From Paenarthrobacter aurescens (GTDB taxonomy: Bacteria > Actinomycetota > Actinomycetes > Actinomycetales > Micrococcaceae): a stretch of 64,000 nucleotides of DNA. Under the pieces are notes generated by a model, which saw only the letters and a program-made list of their open reading frames with translations, was not told where the DNA came from and searched no databases. Shown one piece after another: positions 53,574 through 63,182 of this stretch. The DNA lies in NCBI RefSeq assembly GCF_041549525.1, contig NZ_CP157456.1, positions 620,001-684,000 on the forward strand, read 5' to 3'. Within the stretch, counting starts at the first letter, position 1; every line of letters begins with the position of its first letter. The position numbers and the translations under genes were made by a program.

Positions 53574-54908
53574 GTGAAGCAGTTTGAATCTTTGACCGGG
53601 AAACAGTTGTCCCGGAGACAGTTAATGACAGGATCAGCCCTCCTTGGCGGAGGACTTCTGGCCGCCGGCCTCACAGGATGCGGAGGCGCCGCCCAGGCAG
53701 CAGCGGTCCAGGACATTGGGTTCTGGCACCTTCTCTCAGGCGGCGACGGCATCAAGATGCAGGCCATGATCGAGGCAGCCAACCAAGCCAACCCCGGCTT
53801 CAAGGTCCACCCCACAGTGCTTGCCTGGGGTCCGCCGTACTACACCAAACTGGCTATGGCATCGGCAGGAGGACGCCCGCCCGAGGTGGCCATCATGCAC
53901 GCCAGCCGGGTCCCCGGATATGCGCCGGGTGGACTCATTGAGCCATGGGATTTGGACCTGCTCGCCGAGAATGGCGTGACGGCCGCAGACTTCGCTCCCA
54001 GAATCTGGGAGAAAAGCCAGCACAATGGCCAGGTCTTCTCCATAGCGCTGGACTCGCACCCGTTCGTGATGTTCTACAACACGGACATCGCCGGAAAAGC
54101 GGGCCTGCTGGCAGGCAACGGTCAGCTGCAGGAGGTCAGTTCACCGGACGGGTTCAAAGCCATGGCACTGGAGATGCAGAAGGTCACCAAGGCCCACGGA
54201 CTCTCCTTCGGCTACCTCGGCAGTGGTTCGCAAATGTGGCGCCTGTTCTACACCCTCTACAAGCAGCACGGCGCTGACATGGAACTGACGCCGGGCCAGC
54301 CCATGAAGGTGGACCGGGACGCGGCCATTGAATCACTGGAGTTCATGGCCTCACTCTTTGATGACACCATCGCAGCCCAGGCCGGAGACATCAGCACGGG
54401 CATCGCGGAATTTGCCCGCGGCGGATCCGGCATGCTCTTCAGCGGGGTGTGGGAACTGCCCACCATGAAGAAGGCCGGAATACCGGTTGATGCGGCCACC
54501 ATTCCCACCCTTTACGGGACGCCGGCCTCCTACGCGGACTCGCACTCCTTTGTCCTCCCGCGCCAATTGAAGATCAATGAAGACAAGCGCAGGGACGTCT
54601 ACAAGTTCGTCACCGATGTCCTCAAAGGATCCCTCTCCTGGGCCGAAGCCGGACACATTCCCGGGTACCAGCCCGTGGTCCAATCGCAGGCCTACCGCGA
54701 CCTCACGCCCCAGATCCACTACGCCAACGCGGCAGACATCATCGCCTACGATCCCGAGTCCTGGTTCAGCGGTTCTGGCTCGGACTGGCAAACCTACTTC
54801 GCGGAGAACGTCCAGAACGTCCTTCTGGGAAGGGACAAGGCAGCCGTGGGATGGGATGCCTTTGAACAACGCACCAACACCCTTCTCTCCCGTCCCAATC
54901 CCGTCTAA
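53574..54908 (+). CDS. ABC transporter sugar-binding lipoprotein (CUT1)
   Basis: The 444-residue substrate-binding protein has a twin-Arg-like signal (SRRQLMTGSALLGGGLLAAGLTGC) with lipobox LTGC. The mature part has the extracellular solute-binding fold (GFWHLLSGGDGIKMQAMIEAANQAN, PPEVAIMHASRVPGYAPGGLIEPWD, MLFSGVWELPTMK, SHSFVLPRQL). The start is GTG after AAAGGAG. With the two permeases it should import arabino-oligosaccharides, inferred from the GH51 gene. Confidence 0.94.
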   Translation: MKQFESLTGKQLSRRQLMTGSALLGGGLLAAGLTGCGGAAQAAAVQDIGFWHLLSGGDGIKMQAMIEAANQANPGFKVHPTVLAWGPPYYTKLAMASAGGRPPEVAIMHASRVPGYAPGGLIEPWDLDLLAENGVTAADFAPRIWEKSQHNGQVFSIALDSHPFVMFYNTDIAGKAGLLAGNGQLQEVSSPDGFKAMALEMQKVTKAHGLSFGYLGSGSQMWRLFYTLYKQHGADMELTPGQPMKVDRDAAIESLEFMASLFDDTIAAQAGDISTGIAEFARGGSGMLFSGVWELPTMKKAGIPVDAATIPTLYGTPASYADSHSFVLPRQLKINEDKRRDVYKFVTDVLKGSLSWAEAGHIPGYQPVVQSQAYRDLTPQIHYANAADIIAYDPESWFSGSGSDWQTYFAENVQNVLLGRDKAAVGWDAFEQRTNTLLSRPNPV

Positions 54909-54944
54909 CCGGCCCACGTACCGAGCGACCCAAGGAGTTCTTGA

Positions 54945-55865
54945 ATGAGTACCTCTACGCTGTCCCGGCCCAGGCCGGAGACTCTCCGCAAACCCACCAG
55001 CCGCACCCGGAGCAACCTGAGCGGCTGGGGATTCGCCGCACCGTTCCTCGTGTTCTTCCTTGTTTTCCTGGTGTGGCCCATTGTTTACGGCTTCTATATG
55101 AGCCTCACGGGCAAGTCCCTCACAGGCGCGAATGACAGCCTGATTGGCTTCGCGAACTACGCCGAAGCCCTGGCCGACGCCGATATGTGGCGTTCGCTGG
55201 GCAACACCCTCTACTTCACCGTGATCAGCACCGTGCCCTTGGTCCTGGTGGCGTTGGTCATGGCCGCGTTGCTTAACATCGGGCTCCCGGCCCAGTGGCT
55301 GTGGCGGCTGTCCTACTTTGCGCCGTACCTGCTGGCTTCCACTGTGGTGTCACTGTTCTTCACCTGGATGTACAACCCTCAGCTCGGCCTGATCAACGAG
55401 TTCCTCACAGGAATAGGCCTGCCCAGGGTTGCCTGGCTCAACGATCCCAACGTGGCCATGTGGGCGATCGTCATCGCCACTCTCTGGTGGACCGTGGGCT
55501 TCAACTTTCTGCTCTACCTGGCCGCCATGCAAAACATTCCGGCCCAGCACTATGAGGCTGCATCCCTGGACGGTGCCGGTGCCTGGCGTCAGTTCTTCTC
55601 CATCACCCTGCCGCAGCTCACCCCAACCACCGTGATGATCGTGCTGCTCCAAATTCTGGCATCACTGAAAATCTTCGATCAGGTGTACCAGATGACCGCT
55701 GGCGGCCCGGGTGGGTCCACCCGGCCGGTGGTCCAGTACATCTTTGAAACCGGGTTCACCGGATACCGGCTGGGCTATTCGGCAGCCATCTCCTACATCT
55801 TCTTCGGACTGATCGTGGTCATCTCGATCATGCAGTTCGTCATCACCCGCCGCAGGAGTGCATAG
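54945..55865 (+). CDS. ABC sugar transporter permease 1
   Basis: The 306-residue membrane protein has six predicted segments and the binding-protein-dependent permease loop EAASLDGAGAWRQFFSITLPQLTP, which contacts the ATPase. An N-terminal polar arm precedes the first segment. AAGGAG lies before the ATG. No ATPase gene is in the cluster, so a shared multi-sugar ATPase encoded elsewhere is likely. Confidence 0.95.
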   Translation: MSTSTLSRPRPETLRKPTSRTRSNLSGWGFAAPFLVFFLVFLVWPIVYGFYMSLTGKSLTGANDSLIGFANYAEALADADMWRSLGNTLYFTVISTVPLVLVALVMAALLNIGLPAQWLWRLSYFAPYLLASTVVSLFFTWMYNPQLGLINEFLTGIGLPRVAWLNDPNVAMWAIVIATLWWTVGFNFLLYLAAMQNIPAQHYEAASLDGAGAWRQFFSITLPQLTPTTVMIVLLQILASLKIFDQVYQMTAGGPGGSTRPVVQYIFETGFTGYRLGYSAAISYIFFGLIVVISIMQFVITRRRSA

Positions 55866-55867
55866 CC

Positions 55868-56770
55868 ATGGCAATCCCCACATTGACCCGTCCCGCTCCC
55901 AGTACCACTACCGCCAACAGCCTCAAGATCCGCCAGCCACGGAAGAAGCTGACCATCGGCAGGATCGCGGCAATCGTCGTCGCTGCCTTCATCGCTGTGC
56001 TGTGGCTGATTCCCTTCGCCTGGGCCACCGCCACCGCCTTCAAAACCGAGACGGATGCCGCCGCTCCGGACGTCACCTGGCTGCCGCCGTCGGGCTTCAC
56101 CCCCGAAGCGTTCGTCAAGGTATTCCAGGACGGCAACATCCCGCTCTGGACGTGGAACTCGCTCTACACCTCGGCAGCCATCACGGCCATCACGCTGGTA
56201 ATTTCGGCGCTGGTTGCGTACGCGCTCAGCCGGATCGACTTCAAGGGCAAGAAAGTGCTGATGACGGTGATCATCGCGTCCATCATCATCCCGCCGCCCG
56301 TGCTGATCATCCCGCTGTTCTACCAAATGCTGGCCCTGAACCTGATCGATACCTCCTGGGCCATCATCCTGCCGCAGGTCATCCACCCGGCCATGGTGTT
56401 CGTGCTGAAGAAGTTCTTCGACCAGATCCCGCGTGAACTCGAGGAAGCTGCCGTGATGGACGGTGCCAGCCGCTTGCGGATCTTTACCCAAATCATCCTG
56501 CCGTTGTCCCGGCCCATCCTGGCCGCCGTCGCGATCTTCGTGTTCATTGGCGCGTGGAACAACTTCCTGTGGCCGTTCATTGCCACCAACGACGGCAACC
56601 TGCTGACCCTCCCGGTCGGTTTGCAGACCATCAAGAGCGCCTACGGCATCCAGTACGCGCAGAACATGGCATCCGCCCTGCTCGCCGCGCTGCCGCTGAT
56701 TGTGGTGTTCCTCTTCTTCCAGCGCCAAATCATCAAAGGCGTCGCGACGACGGGACTCGCCGGAACCTGA
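55868..56770 (+). CDS. ABC sugar transporter permease 2
   Basis: The 300-residue partner permease has six segments and the EAA loop EEAAVMDGASRLRIFTQIILPLSRPILAAV. Its start lies 2 bases beyond the stop of permease 1. CAGGAG lies in the end of the previous gene. The pairing of two permeases is typical of CUT1 importers. Confidence 0.95.
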   Translation: MAIPTLTRPAPSTTTANSLKIRQPRKKLTIGRIAAIVVAAFIAVLWLIPFAWATATAFKTETDAAAPDVTWLPPSGFTPEAFVKVFQDGNIPLWTWNSLYTSAAITAITLVISALVAYALSRIDFKGKKVLMTVIIASIIIPPPVLIIPLFYQMLALNLIDTSWAIILPQVIHPAMVFVLKKFFDQIPRELEEAAVMDGASRLRIFTQIILPLSRPILAAVAIFVFIGAWNNFLWPFIATNDGNLLTLPVGLQTIKSAYGIQYAQNMASALLAALPLIVVFLFFQRQIIKGVATTGLAGT

Positions 56771-56820
56771 CCGGCCGCTTTTTTGCCAACCAAAGTTTCA
56801 GAAAACAACCAAGGAGATAC

Positions 56821-58359
56821 ATGTCCCGCGCACGCATCACCCTCGACCGCGACTTCACCATTGGCGAGGTACCCCGACGACTCTTCGGCTCCTTCGTGGA
56901 GCACATGGGCCGCTGTGTTTACACCGGCATCTACGAACCCGGGCACCCGGAGGCCGACGAGAACGGTTTCCGCCAGGACGTCATGAAGCTCGTGAAGGAA
57001 CTCGGCGCCACCGTCATCCGGTACCCCGGCGGCAACTTCGTCTCCGGCTACAACTGGGAAGACGGCATTGGCCCCGTGGAAAACCGGCCGCGCCGCCTGG
57101 ACGGGGCCTGGCACACCGTAGAAACCAACGCCTTTGGCCTGCATGAGTTTGTGGACTGGTCCAAGCAGGCAGGCACCGAAATCATGGAAGCCATCAACCT
57201 GGGCACCAGGGGAGTGGACGCGGCCCGCGAGATCGTGGAGTACGCCAACCACCCCGGCGGAACCTACCTCTCAGACCTCCGCGCCAAGAATGGCCACAAG
57301 GACCCGTTCAACATCAAACTCTGGTGCCTGGGCAACGAGCTGGACGGGCCGTGGCAGATCGGCCACAAGACTGCTGACGAATACGGCCGGCTGGCACAGG
57401 AAGCCGCCAAGGCCATGCGCTTTGTGGACCCCTCGCTTGAGCTGGTGGCCTGCGGCAGTTCCAGCTCTTCAATGCCAACGTTCGGGGCCTGGGAGCAGAC
57501 TGTCCTGACGCACACCTATGACGAAGTGGATTACGTTTCCCTCCACGCCTACTACCAGGAGCACGACGGCGACGTGGGCAGCTTCCTGGCCTCCGCCGTC
57601 GACACCGACTACTTCATTGAGTCAGTGATCGCCACCGCGGACGCCGTCCGGGCCAAGGGCAAGCACAAGAAGCACATCAACTTGTCCTTCGATGAGTGGA
57701 ACGTCTGGTACCAGCGCGGCCTGGACACCGAGGATCAGCCGCACAACGTGGCCAAGGCCGGCTGGCGTGAGCACCCCCGCGTGATCGAGGACAAGTACAA
57801 CGTCACCGATGCCGTGGTGGTGGGAACGCTGCTCAACTCGCTGCTGCGCCACGGTGACCGAGTGAAAATCGCCAACCAGGCGCAGCTGGTCAACGTTATT
57901 GCGCCCATCCTGTCCGAGGAGAACGGCCCGGCCTGGAAGCAGACCATTTTCCACCCGTTCGCGCGCATGGCCGAGCTCGCCAAGGGCCAGATCCTGCGGC
58001 TCTCGGTGGACTCGGACAAGTACTCGAACAACCGTTTCGGGGACACTGACCTGGTGGACGTCAGCGCTACCTGGAACGAGGAAACCGGCCGGGTGGCACT
58101 GTTCTTCGCCAACCGCGGCCTGGAAGAAGCTGCCGACGTCGAGGTTGCCTTGCGTGGCTTCGATGCCCGCCAGGTGCTCCGCGCCGAGGTCCTGGAAATC
58201 CCCGAAGGCGGCGATCGTTTGACCATCAACAGCCAGGACCAGCCGGGCCGCGTTGGCCTGACTGCTCTGGAAGGTGTGAAGGCCACTGGCTCCGAACTGC
58301 GCCTGACGCTGCCCGCATTGTCCTGGGCCGTCGTCGAGCTTGACGTGGTGAAGGGCTAA
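56821..58359 (+). CDS. abfA: Intracellular alpha-L-arabinofuranosidase (GH51)
   Basis: The 512-residue enzyme releases arabinose from arabino-oligosaccharides in the cytoplasm. The acid/base is E173 (LGNELDG) and the nucleophile is E292 (FDEWNVW). Other family blocks are LFGSFVEHMGRCVYTGIYEPGHP, VIRYPGGNFVSGYNWEDGIGP and EVDYVSLHAYYQ. There is no signal peptide, so substrates must be imported by the ABC system upstream. The frame opens at 56554, but the ATG at 56821 follows AAGGAGATAC. Confidence 0.97.
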   Translation: MSRARITLDRDFTIGEVPRRLFGSFVEHMGRCVYTGIYEPGHPEADENGFRQDVMKLVKELGATVIRYPGGNFVSGYNWEDGIGPVENRPRRLDGAWHTVETNAFGLHEFVDWSKQAGTEIMEAINLGTRGVDAAREIVEYANHPGGTYLSDLRAKNGHKDPFNIKLWCLGNELDGPWQIGHKTADEYGRLAQEAAKAMRFVDPSLELVACGSSSSSMPTFGAWEQTVLTHTYDEVDYVSLHAYYQEHDGDVGSFLASAVDTDYFIESVIATADAVRAKGKHKKHINLSFDEWNVWYQRGLDTEDQPHNVAKAGWREHPRVIEDKYNVTDAVVVGTLLNSLLRHGDRVKIANQAQLVNVIAPILSEENGPAWKQTIFHPFARMAELAKGQILRLSVDSDKYSNNRFGDTDLVDVSATWNEETGRVALFFANRGLEEAADVEVALRGFDARQVLRAEVLEIPEGGDRLTINSQDQPGRVGLTALEGVKATGSELRLTLPALSWAVVELDVVKG

Positions 58360-58365
58360 CCCCGT

Positions 58366-58409
58366 ACGCCAAAGGCGGGCAGCTGGGGAAGCTGCCCGCC
58401 TTTGGCGTG
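58366..58409 (+). terminator. Terminator after GH51 gene
   Basis: Nineteen-base arms (acgccaaaggcgggcagct and complement) enclose a short loop and are followed by gtttt. Confidence 0.9.
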
Positions 58410-58450
58410 TTTTGAGCCTGCAATCGGGAAGGCCCGACGGCGGGGGCTAC

Positions 58451-59149
58451 TTAGACCGCGCAGCCGTCAGGGCCGCAGGCCTCAGCGTCGGAGGCGCCCA
58501 CCGGGATCAGCGGGTTCGCTTCCTGCCACGCCTGATTCAGTGCCTGGCTGAAAAGGTCAGCGGGCTGGGCGCCGGAGATGCCGTACTTGCGGTCGATCAC
58601 GAAGAACGGCACACCGGTGACGCCGATGGCGCGGGCCTCGTTGATGTCTTGATTGACCTCTTCGGTGTATCTGTCAGTGGTGAAGAGCTCGGCAACCTCG
58701 GCGGCGGGCAGCTCCAGCGCGGCAGCGAGTTCTGTGAGGTACTCCCTGTTGCCGATGTCCTTGCCGTGCTCAAAGTGATCGCTGAGCAAACGCTCCTTGG
58801 CGGCATCCTGGCGGCCATGGGCAGCGGCAAGGTGGATGAGGCGGTGGGCGGTGAAGCTGTTAGCCACCACCACTTTGTCGAAGTGGTAGTCCAGGCCTTC
58901 GCCCTTTGCCGTCTCCGTGACGTGCGCGAACATCTGCTTGACCTGCTCCGGAGCCATGCCCTTGCGGTTGCTCAGGTAGTCCAGCTCCGTGCCGTCATAG
59001 TGCTCCGGGACGGAAGGGTCCAGCTGGTAGCTCTTCCACTCGATCTCCACCGAATCGCGGTGCGGGAACTGTGCCAGGGCGGTCTCAAAACGGCGCTTGC
59101 CGATGTAGCACCACGGACACGCGACGTCTGACCAGATCTCAATCTTCAT
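58451..59149 (-). CDS. FrnE-type DsbA family oxidoreductase
   Basis: The 232-residue thioredoxin-fold protein has a CPWC active site (Cys11, Cys14) and FrnE-like features: KIEIWSDVACPWCYIGKRRFETAL, VEIEWKSYQLDP, GLDYHFDKVVVANSFTAHRLIHLA and IGVTGVPFFVIDRKYGISGAQP. An extra Cys pair ends the protein (ACGPDGCAV). It has no signal peptide, so it is likely cytoplasmic. The frame stays open to 60145, but only the ATG at 59149 begins the conserved fold; the rest overlaps the GT4 gene. Confidence 0.93.
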   Translation of the reverse strand: MKIEIWSDVACPWCYIGKRRFETALAQFPHRDSVEIEWKSYQLDPSVPEHYDGTELDYLSNRKGMAPEQVKQMFAHVTETAKGEGLDYHFDKVVVANSFTAHRLIHLAAAHGRQDAAKERLLSDHFEHGKDIGNREYLTELAAALELPAAEVAELFTTDRYTEEVNQDINEARAIGVTGVPFFVIDRKYGISGAQPADLFSQALNQAWQEANPLIPVGASDAEACGPDGCAV

Positions 59150-59296
59150 GCTGTTGGCAACCCTGTGGGCCGGCAGGGCATTCCTCACAGGGGTGTTATT
59201 TTCCTCACCCGTTGTTGTTCCAAGCGAAGCCCAATACTCTTGAAACGGGTTATGCAGACAGCCTTTGGCTTGGGGGTTCACGCGGGGACAAACCTC

Positions 59297-60370
59297 ATGC
59301 GCATCGGACTCATAGTTGGACCTTGGTTTACGGTACCGCCAGAGAAATACGGCGGAACAGAGCGTGTAGTGGATGCGTTGGCGCGGGCGTTGTCCGACGC
59401 CGGCCACGACGTCCTGCTCGCAACGGCAGCGGACAGCACTTGCCCTGTGCCTCAAGTGCCAGGTTTCGGCCCGGCATCCCCGGAAGACCTGGGCCAGAGT
59501 TTCAGCGAGCTGGGTCACGTGATCAAGGCCTACACGGAGATGCAGGACGTGGACATCATCCACGATCACACCCTGGCAGGCCCGCTCTACGCTCACAGAC
59601 CACGCGGCATTCCCGTCGTCACCACCATTCACGGCCCCTTGTCCTCCAGCTACGCGCCGCTGTACCGGGACATGGCGAACGACACCGCCATCATCGCTAT
59701 TTCCCACGATCAGATCAGCAGGACTCCGGACCTGAAAGTATCCGCAGTCATCCATCACGGGATAGACCTCTCCGCAGTGAGTGTTGGCCGGGGAGCCGGG
59801 GGATACGTCTGCTTTGTGGGACGAATGTGCCCGGACAAGGGACTCATGGAAGCAGTGGCCATCGCCCGGGAAGCCGGGGTGCCCTTGCGGATCGCCGCCA
59901 AGATGCACGCGCCGGACGAATACGGTTATTTCAAGGATGTGGTGCAGCCGGCCTTGGCATCTACCGAGGAGTTCCTGGGGGAATTGTCCGATCCCGAAAA
60001 GTACGAGCTGATGGGCGATGCCATAGCGCTGCTCAACCCCATCCAATGGGCAGAACCATTCGGGCTGGTGATGATCGAAGCACTTGCCACAGGAACCCCG
60101 GTCCTTGCCACGCCCATGGGTGCTGCACCGGAAATCGTCCGGCACGGAATCACCGGCTTCGTGGGCTCAGCCCAGGAGTTGGCCGAGTATGCGGCCCTGG
60201 CCCCGGAGCTGAGCCGGGAGGCCTGCAGGCGCTCCGTGGAAGAGTCCTTCAGTGCTCGGCGCATGGCGGCCGATCATGTTCAGCTCTACACCAAAGTGAT
60301 TGAACAATTCCGGGCAAAATCCCTTCCCGACGACGGCCTGTTGCAAGAGAATCAGAGTCGAACCCTTTAG
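59297..60370 (+). CDS. Glycosyltransferase family 4 protein
   Basis: The 357-residue GT-B enzyme has an N-terminal MRIGLIVGPWFTVPPEKYGGTERVVDALARALSDAGHDV, then VDIIHDHT and VVTTIHGP. The C-terminal domain has VCFVGRMCPDKGL and the nucleotide-binding block PIQWAEPFGLVMIEALATGTPVLATPMGAAPEIV. The acceptor is unknown. The frame opens at 59165, but the ATG at 59297 begins the fold. A debranching-enzyme gene follows 41 bases later. Confidence 0.93.
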   Translation: MRIGLIVGPWFTVPPEKYGGTERVVDALARALSDAGHDVLLATAADSTCPVPQVPGFGPASPEDLGQSFSELGHVIKAYTEMQDVDIIHDHTLAGPLYAHRPRGIPVVTTIHGPLSSSYAPLYRDMANDTAIIAISHDQISRTPDLKVSAVIHHGIDLSAVSVGRGAGGYVCFVGRMCPDKGLMEAVAIAREAGVPLRIAAKMHAPDEYGYFKDVVQPALASTEEFLGELSDPEKYELMGDAIALLNPIQWAEPFGLVMIEALATGTPVLATPMGAAPEIVRHGITGFVGSAQELAEYAALAPELSREACRRSVEESFSARRMAADHVQLYTKVIEQFRAKSLPDDGLLQENQSRTL

Positions 60371-60411
60371 AGTTCCCACCCTCAAGCAAGACCCGAGGAG
60401 GCCTGCCGGCC

Positions 60412-62547
60412 ATGACTGCTTGGAACGAAGACACTGAGGCCGGGGCGTCGGAACTGGGCGCCGTGACGGTCGTCGAAGGTTCGTCTTTCTGCATCTCCGC
60501 CCACTCCGGTGACATCCACGGCGGCGGTTCTCAAGGTTCCTACTATCAGGACACACGGATCGTCTCGCGTTGGATCCTGCGGATCAATGGCGCGCTCCGG
60601 GAACCACTGGTGGCACGGAACCCCACTGCTTTCCAGGCTGAATATGTGGGGCGTGCATGCTCGGCGGACGGCCGCTTTGACAGTCCTTTGGTAGTCCAGC
60701 ACCAGCGGAACGTGGGCGCTGGCCTGCGGGATGACATCACTATCAGGAACTACTCAGGCCAGGACGCCCCTTGCGAGATTGAACTGCTGCTCGACGCCGA
60801 TCTGGCGGACCTTTTTGACGTCAAAGGCGGCAGAACCAGCAAAGCCGGGGTGCCATCCCGGAAAACGCATAAGAAGGAACTTCACCTCGAATCCCTGCAT
60901 TCCACAGGTCAGCGCAGGGGAGTGTCCTTCCGGGCCTCCGGGGCCAAAGTCTCCGAGGACGGTTTGCGGTTCCACATCACCATCCCCGCACGCAGCCAAT
61001 GGTCCACCAGCATCATCGCGCTCCCGCTGGTGAATGGAGCGGGCCCCAAGGATCCCTTCACGGAAACCACACCGCTGCATCACACACCCGGCGTACGCCG
61101 TCACGTTGCCTGGGAAGAACACGTCCCGCGGATCTCGGTGACGGACAGCAACGTGGAAGAAGTCCTGGAAAGGAGCCAACGGGACCTGGGCTCGCTGCGC
61201 ATCTTTGACCCCGAACATCCGGACCGTGTGGCAGTAGCGGCCGGAGCGCCCTGGTTCATGGCACTGTTTGGACGGGACTCCCTCCTTTCTTCCTACATGT
61301 CCCTCATGGTGGACCCGAGGCTGGCGGCCGGAACCCTGCAGACGCTGGCCGCACTGCAGGGCAGCAAAGTGGATGTTGATTCCGAGGAAGAACCCGGCCG
61401 CATTCCCCACGAGGTCAGGCTCGGAGTCACCGCCGGACTCTCCCTGGGCGGAACCGCCTACTACGGGACCGCAGATGCCACGCCACTCTTTGTTTCAACG
61501 CTTGGCGAGCTCAGCCGGTGGGGTCTTGGTTCTGACATCATCGAGTCCCTGCTTCCGCACGCTGACCGCGCCATCGAATGGATGGAGCAGTACGGGGACC
61601 GCGACGGCGACGGCTTCCTCGAATACCAGCGCCCCAATGAACACGGGCTTCTCAACCAGGGCTGGAAGGACTCCTGGGATGGCGTCAACTTCGCCGATGG
61701 TCGGATGGCGGAGGCACCCATTGCCCTCTGCGAGGTGCAGGCCTACGCATACGCGGCCTACGTGGGCCGCTCGCTGCTGGCCCGCGCGGCCGGGGACACC
61801 GCCGTCGAACGCCGTTGCGCTGACCGTGCCGAAGCGCTGAAGGCCGCCTTCAACGAGGCCTTTTGGCTCCCGGACCGCGGTTATTTTGCGCTGGCCCTGG
61901 ACAAGGACAAGAAGCCCGTGGACTCGTGCACCTCCAACATGGGGCACTGCCTGTGGGTGGGCATTGTGGACGAGGACAAGGCACCCCTGGTTGCCGAACG
62001 GCTGATGTCCCCGGAAATGTTCACCGGTTGGGGCATCCGCACCCTGGGCTCGGACATGGGCGCGTACAACCCGGTCAGCTACCACAACGGCTCCGTGTGG
62101 CCACACGACACCGCCCTGGTTGCCACCGGCCTCATGCGGTACGGATTCGTGAAGGAAGCCAGCCGGGTTGCGAGCGGACTGTTCGACGCCGCCGAACACT
62201 TCGGCGGCAGGCTCCCGGAGCTTTTCTGCGGCTTTGATCGGGCCGACTTCGCGGAGCCGGTTCCGTACCCGACGGCGTGTTCGCCCCAAGCATGGGCGGC
62301 TGCAGCTCCGGTTCAACTCGCCAGGATCCTGCTGCGGTTCGATCCCGATTTCACCCGGAACGTCCTGCACCTGGCGCCAATTCTGCCCGATGCTTATGGG
62401 TCCTTCCGCGCCGACAACGTGCTGTTGGGGCGCTCGCGGATTACGGTGCATGCCTCCGGTTCATCCGGTTCGGTGACCGGGGTACCTGCCGGGCTGGAGC
62501 TGCGGAGTGACCCCCGGCCGCCGCTGACGGGAGACCTGTTCGGCTAG
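60412..62547 (+). CDS. Amylo-alpha-1,6-glucosidase / glycogen debranching-like protein
   Basis: The 711-residue protein has the glycogen-debranching N-terminal beta domain (VTVVEGSSFCISAHSGDI, GSYYQDTRIVSRWILRINGA) and a GH15-like alpha/alpha barrel (WFMALFGRDSLLSSYMSLMVDPRLAAGTLQTLA, PNEHGLLNQGWKDSWDG, SCTSNMGHCLWVGIV, YNPVSYHNGSVWPHDTALVATGL). It may trim alpha-1,6 branches or act on trehalose-like chains. GAGGAGG lies 11 bases ahead of the ATG. It is likely co-transcribed with the GT4 gene. Confidence 0.92.
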   Translation: MTAWNEDTEAGASELGAVTVVEGSSFCISAHSGDIHGGGSQGSYYQDTRIVSRWILRINGALREPLVARNPTAFQAEYVGRACSADGRFDSPLVVQHQRNVGAGLRDDITIRNYSGQDAPCEIELLLDADLADLFDVKGGRTSKAGVPSRKTHKKELHLESLHSTGQRRGVSFRASGAKVSEDGLRFHITIPARSQWSTSIIALPLVNGAGPKDPFTETTPLHHTPGVRRHVAWEEHVPRISVTDSNVEEVLERSQRDLGSLRIFDPEHPDRVAVAAGAPWFMALFGRDSLLSSYMSLMVDPRLAAGTLQTLAALQGSKVDVDSEEEPGRIPHEVRLGVTAGLSLGGTAYYGTADATPLFVSTLGELSRWGLGSDIIESLLPHADRAIEWMEQYGDRDGDGFLEYQRPNEHGLLNQGWKDSWDGVNFADGRMAEAPIALCEVQAYAYAAYVGRSLLARAAGDTAVERRCADRAEALKAAFNEAFWLPDRGYFALALDKDKKPVDSCTSNMGHCLWVGIVDEDKAPLVAERLMSPEMFTGWGIRTLGSDMGAYNPVSYHNGSVWPHDTALVATGLMRYGFVKEASRVASGLFDAAEHFGGRLPELFCGFDRADFAEPVPYPTACSPQAWAAAAPVQLARILLRFDPDFTRNVLHLAPILPDAYGSFRADNVLLGRSRITVHASGSSGSVTGVPAGLELRSDPRPPLTGDLFG

Positions 62548-62554
62548 CTGTTTT

Positions 62555-63085
62555 TCAAAGCCGGCGCTCCATTACGTAGTCGTGCTCCACGGTGTTGCCG
62601 AGCTTGAAGGACTTTGTGCCTACCCGTTGGAAGCCGCTCTTGTCATAGAAGCGAATGGCCTTGGCGTTCTCGCTGTTGACGCCAAGCCACACACCGGCCG
62701 CGCCCTTGTCCGCGGCGTTGGCCAAGGACGCCTGGATGAGCCTTGATGCGGCACCCTTGCCGTGGTGCTCCGGGTGGACGTAGCACTTGCTCAACTCGGT
62801 GGAGGGGAGCGCGGACAAGACCGAGGCGACGTCAGGGTCGCTGGCCGGTTTGGCAATCAGCATGGTGTACCCGTTGAGCTGCCCGTCCTGGTCCAGCACC
62901 AGGATGGCGATGTTGGCATCGGCGAGGTAGTCCTTGAAGTTCTCTTCGCTCAGCGTTTTCTCCAGATGCGCCTGGATGTCCTCCGGGGAAGAACCGGGCG
63001 GGCACGCCAGCGGAAAGGTGATGGCGGCAAGCTCTGCCAGCTTCCCGGCGTCGTGCGTTGTTGCGGTGCGGATGGTTTCAGTCAC
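62555..63085 (-). CDS. GNAT family N-acetyltransferase
   Basis: The 176-residue protein has the GNAT fold with the acetyl-CoA loop VHPEHHGKGAASRLIQASLANA and the late KAIRFYDKSGFQRVGTKSFKLGNTVEHDYVMERRL. The substrate is unknown. The start is GTG after AGGGGG. Its stop is 8 bases from that of the debranching gene (convergent). Confidence 0.92.
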   Translation of the reverse strand: MTETIRTATTHDAGKLAELAAITFPLACPPGSSPEDIQAHLEKTLSEENFKDYLADANIAILVLDQDGQLNGYTMLIAKPASDPDVASVLSALPSTELSKCYVHPEHHGKGAASRLIQASLANAADKGAAGVWLGVNSENAKAIRFYDKSGFQRVGTKSFKLGNTVEHDYVMERRL

Positions 63086-63098
63086 GTGGCCCCCTTGC

Positions 63099-63161
63099 GA
63101 GTTTTTGTACAGCTAATGCCCCTAAGAACGAATCTTAGGGGCATTAGCTGTACAAAAACTC
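63099..63161. repeat. Dispersed palindromic element, copy C (perfect)
   Basis: Twenty-nine-base perfect arms (63099-63127 and 63133-63161) surround a 5-base loop. The arm starts gagtttttgtacagctaatg and continues ccc. It lies between the GNAT start and the GH32 stop. Confidence 0.93.
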
Positions 63162-63182
63162 CCAGGTTCGGGGGGTCCAGGC

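Noticed and set aside
59150..60145. N-terminal extension of the DsbA-family frame
   Set aside because: It overlaps the GT4 gene in antisense and the DsbA fold begins at 59149.
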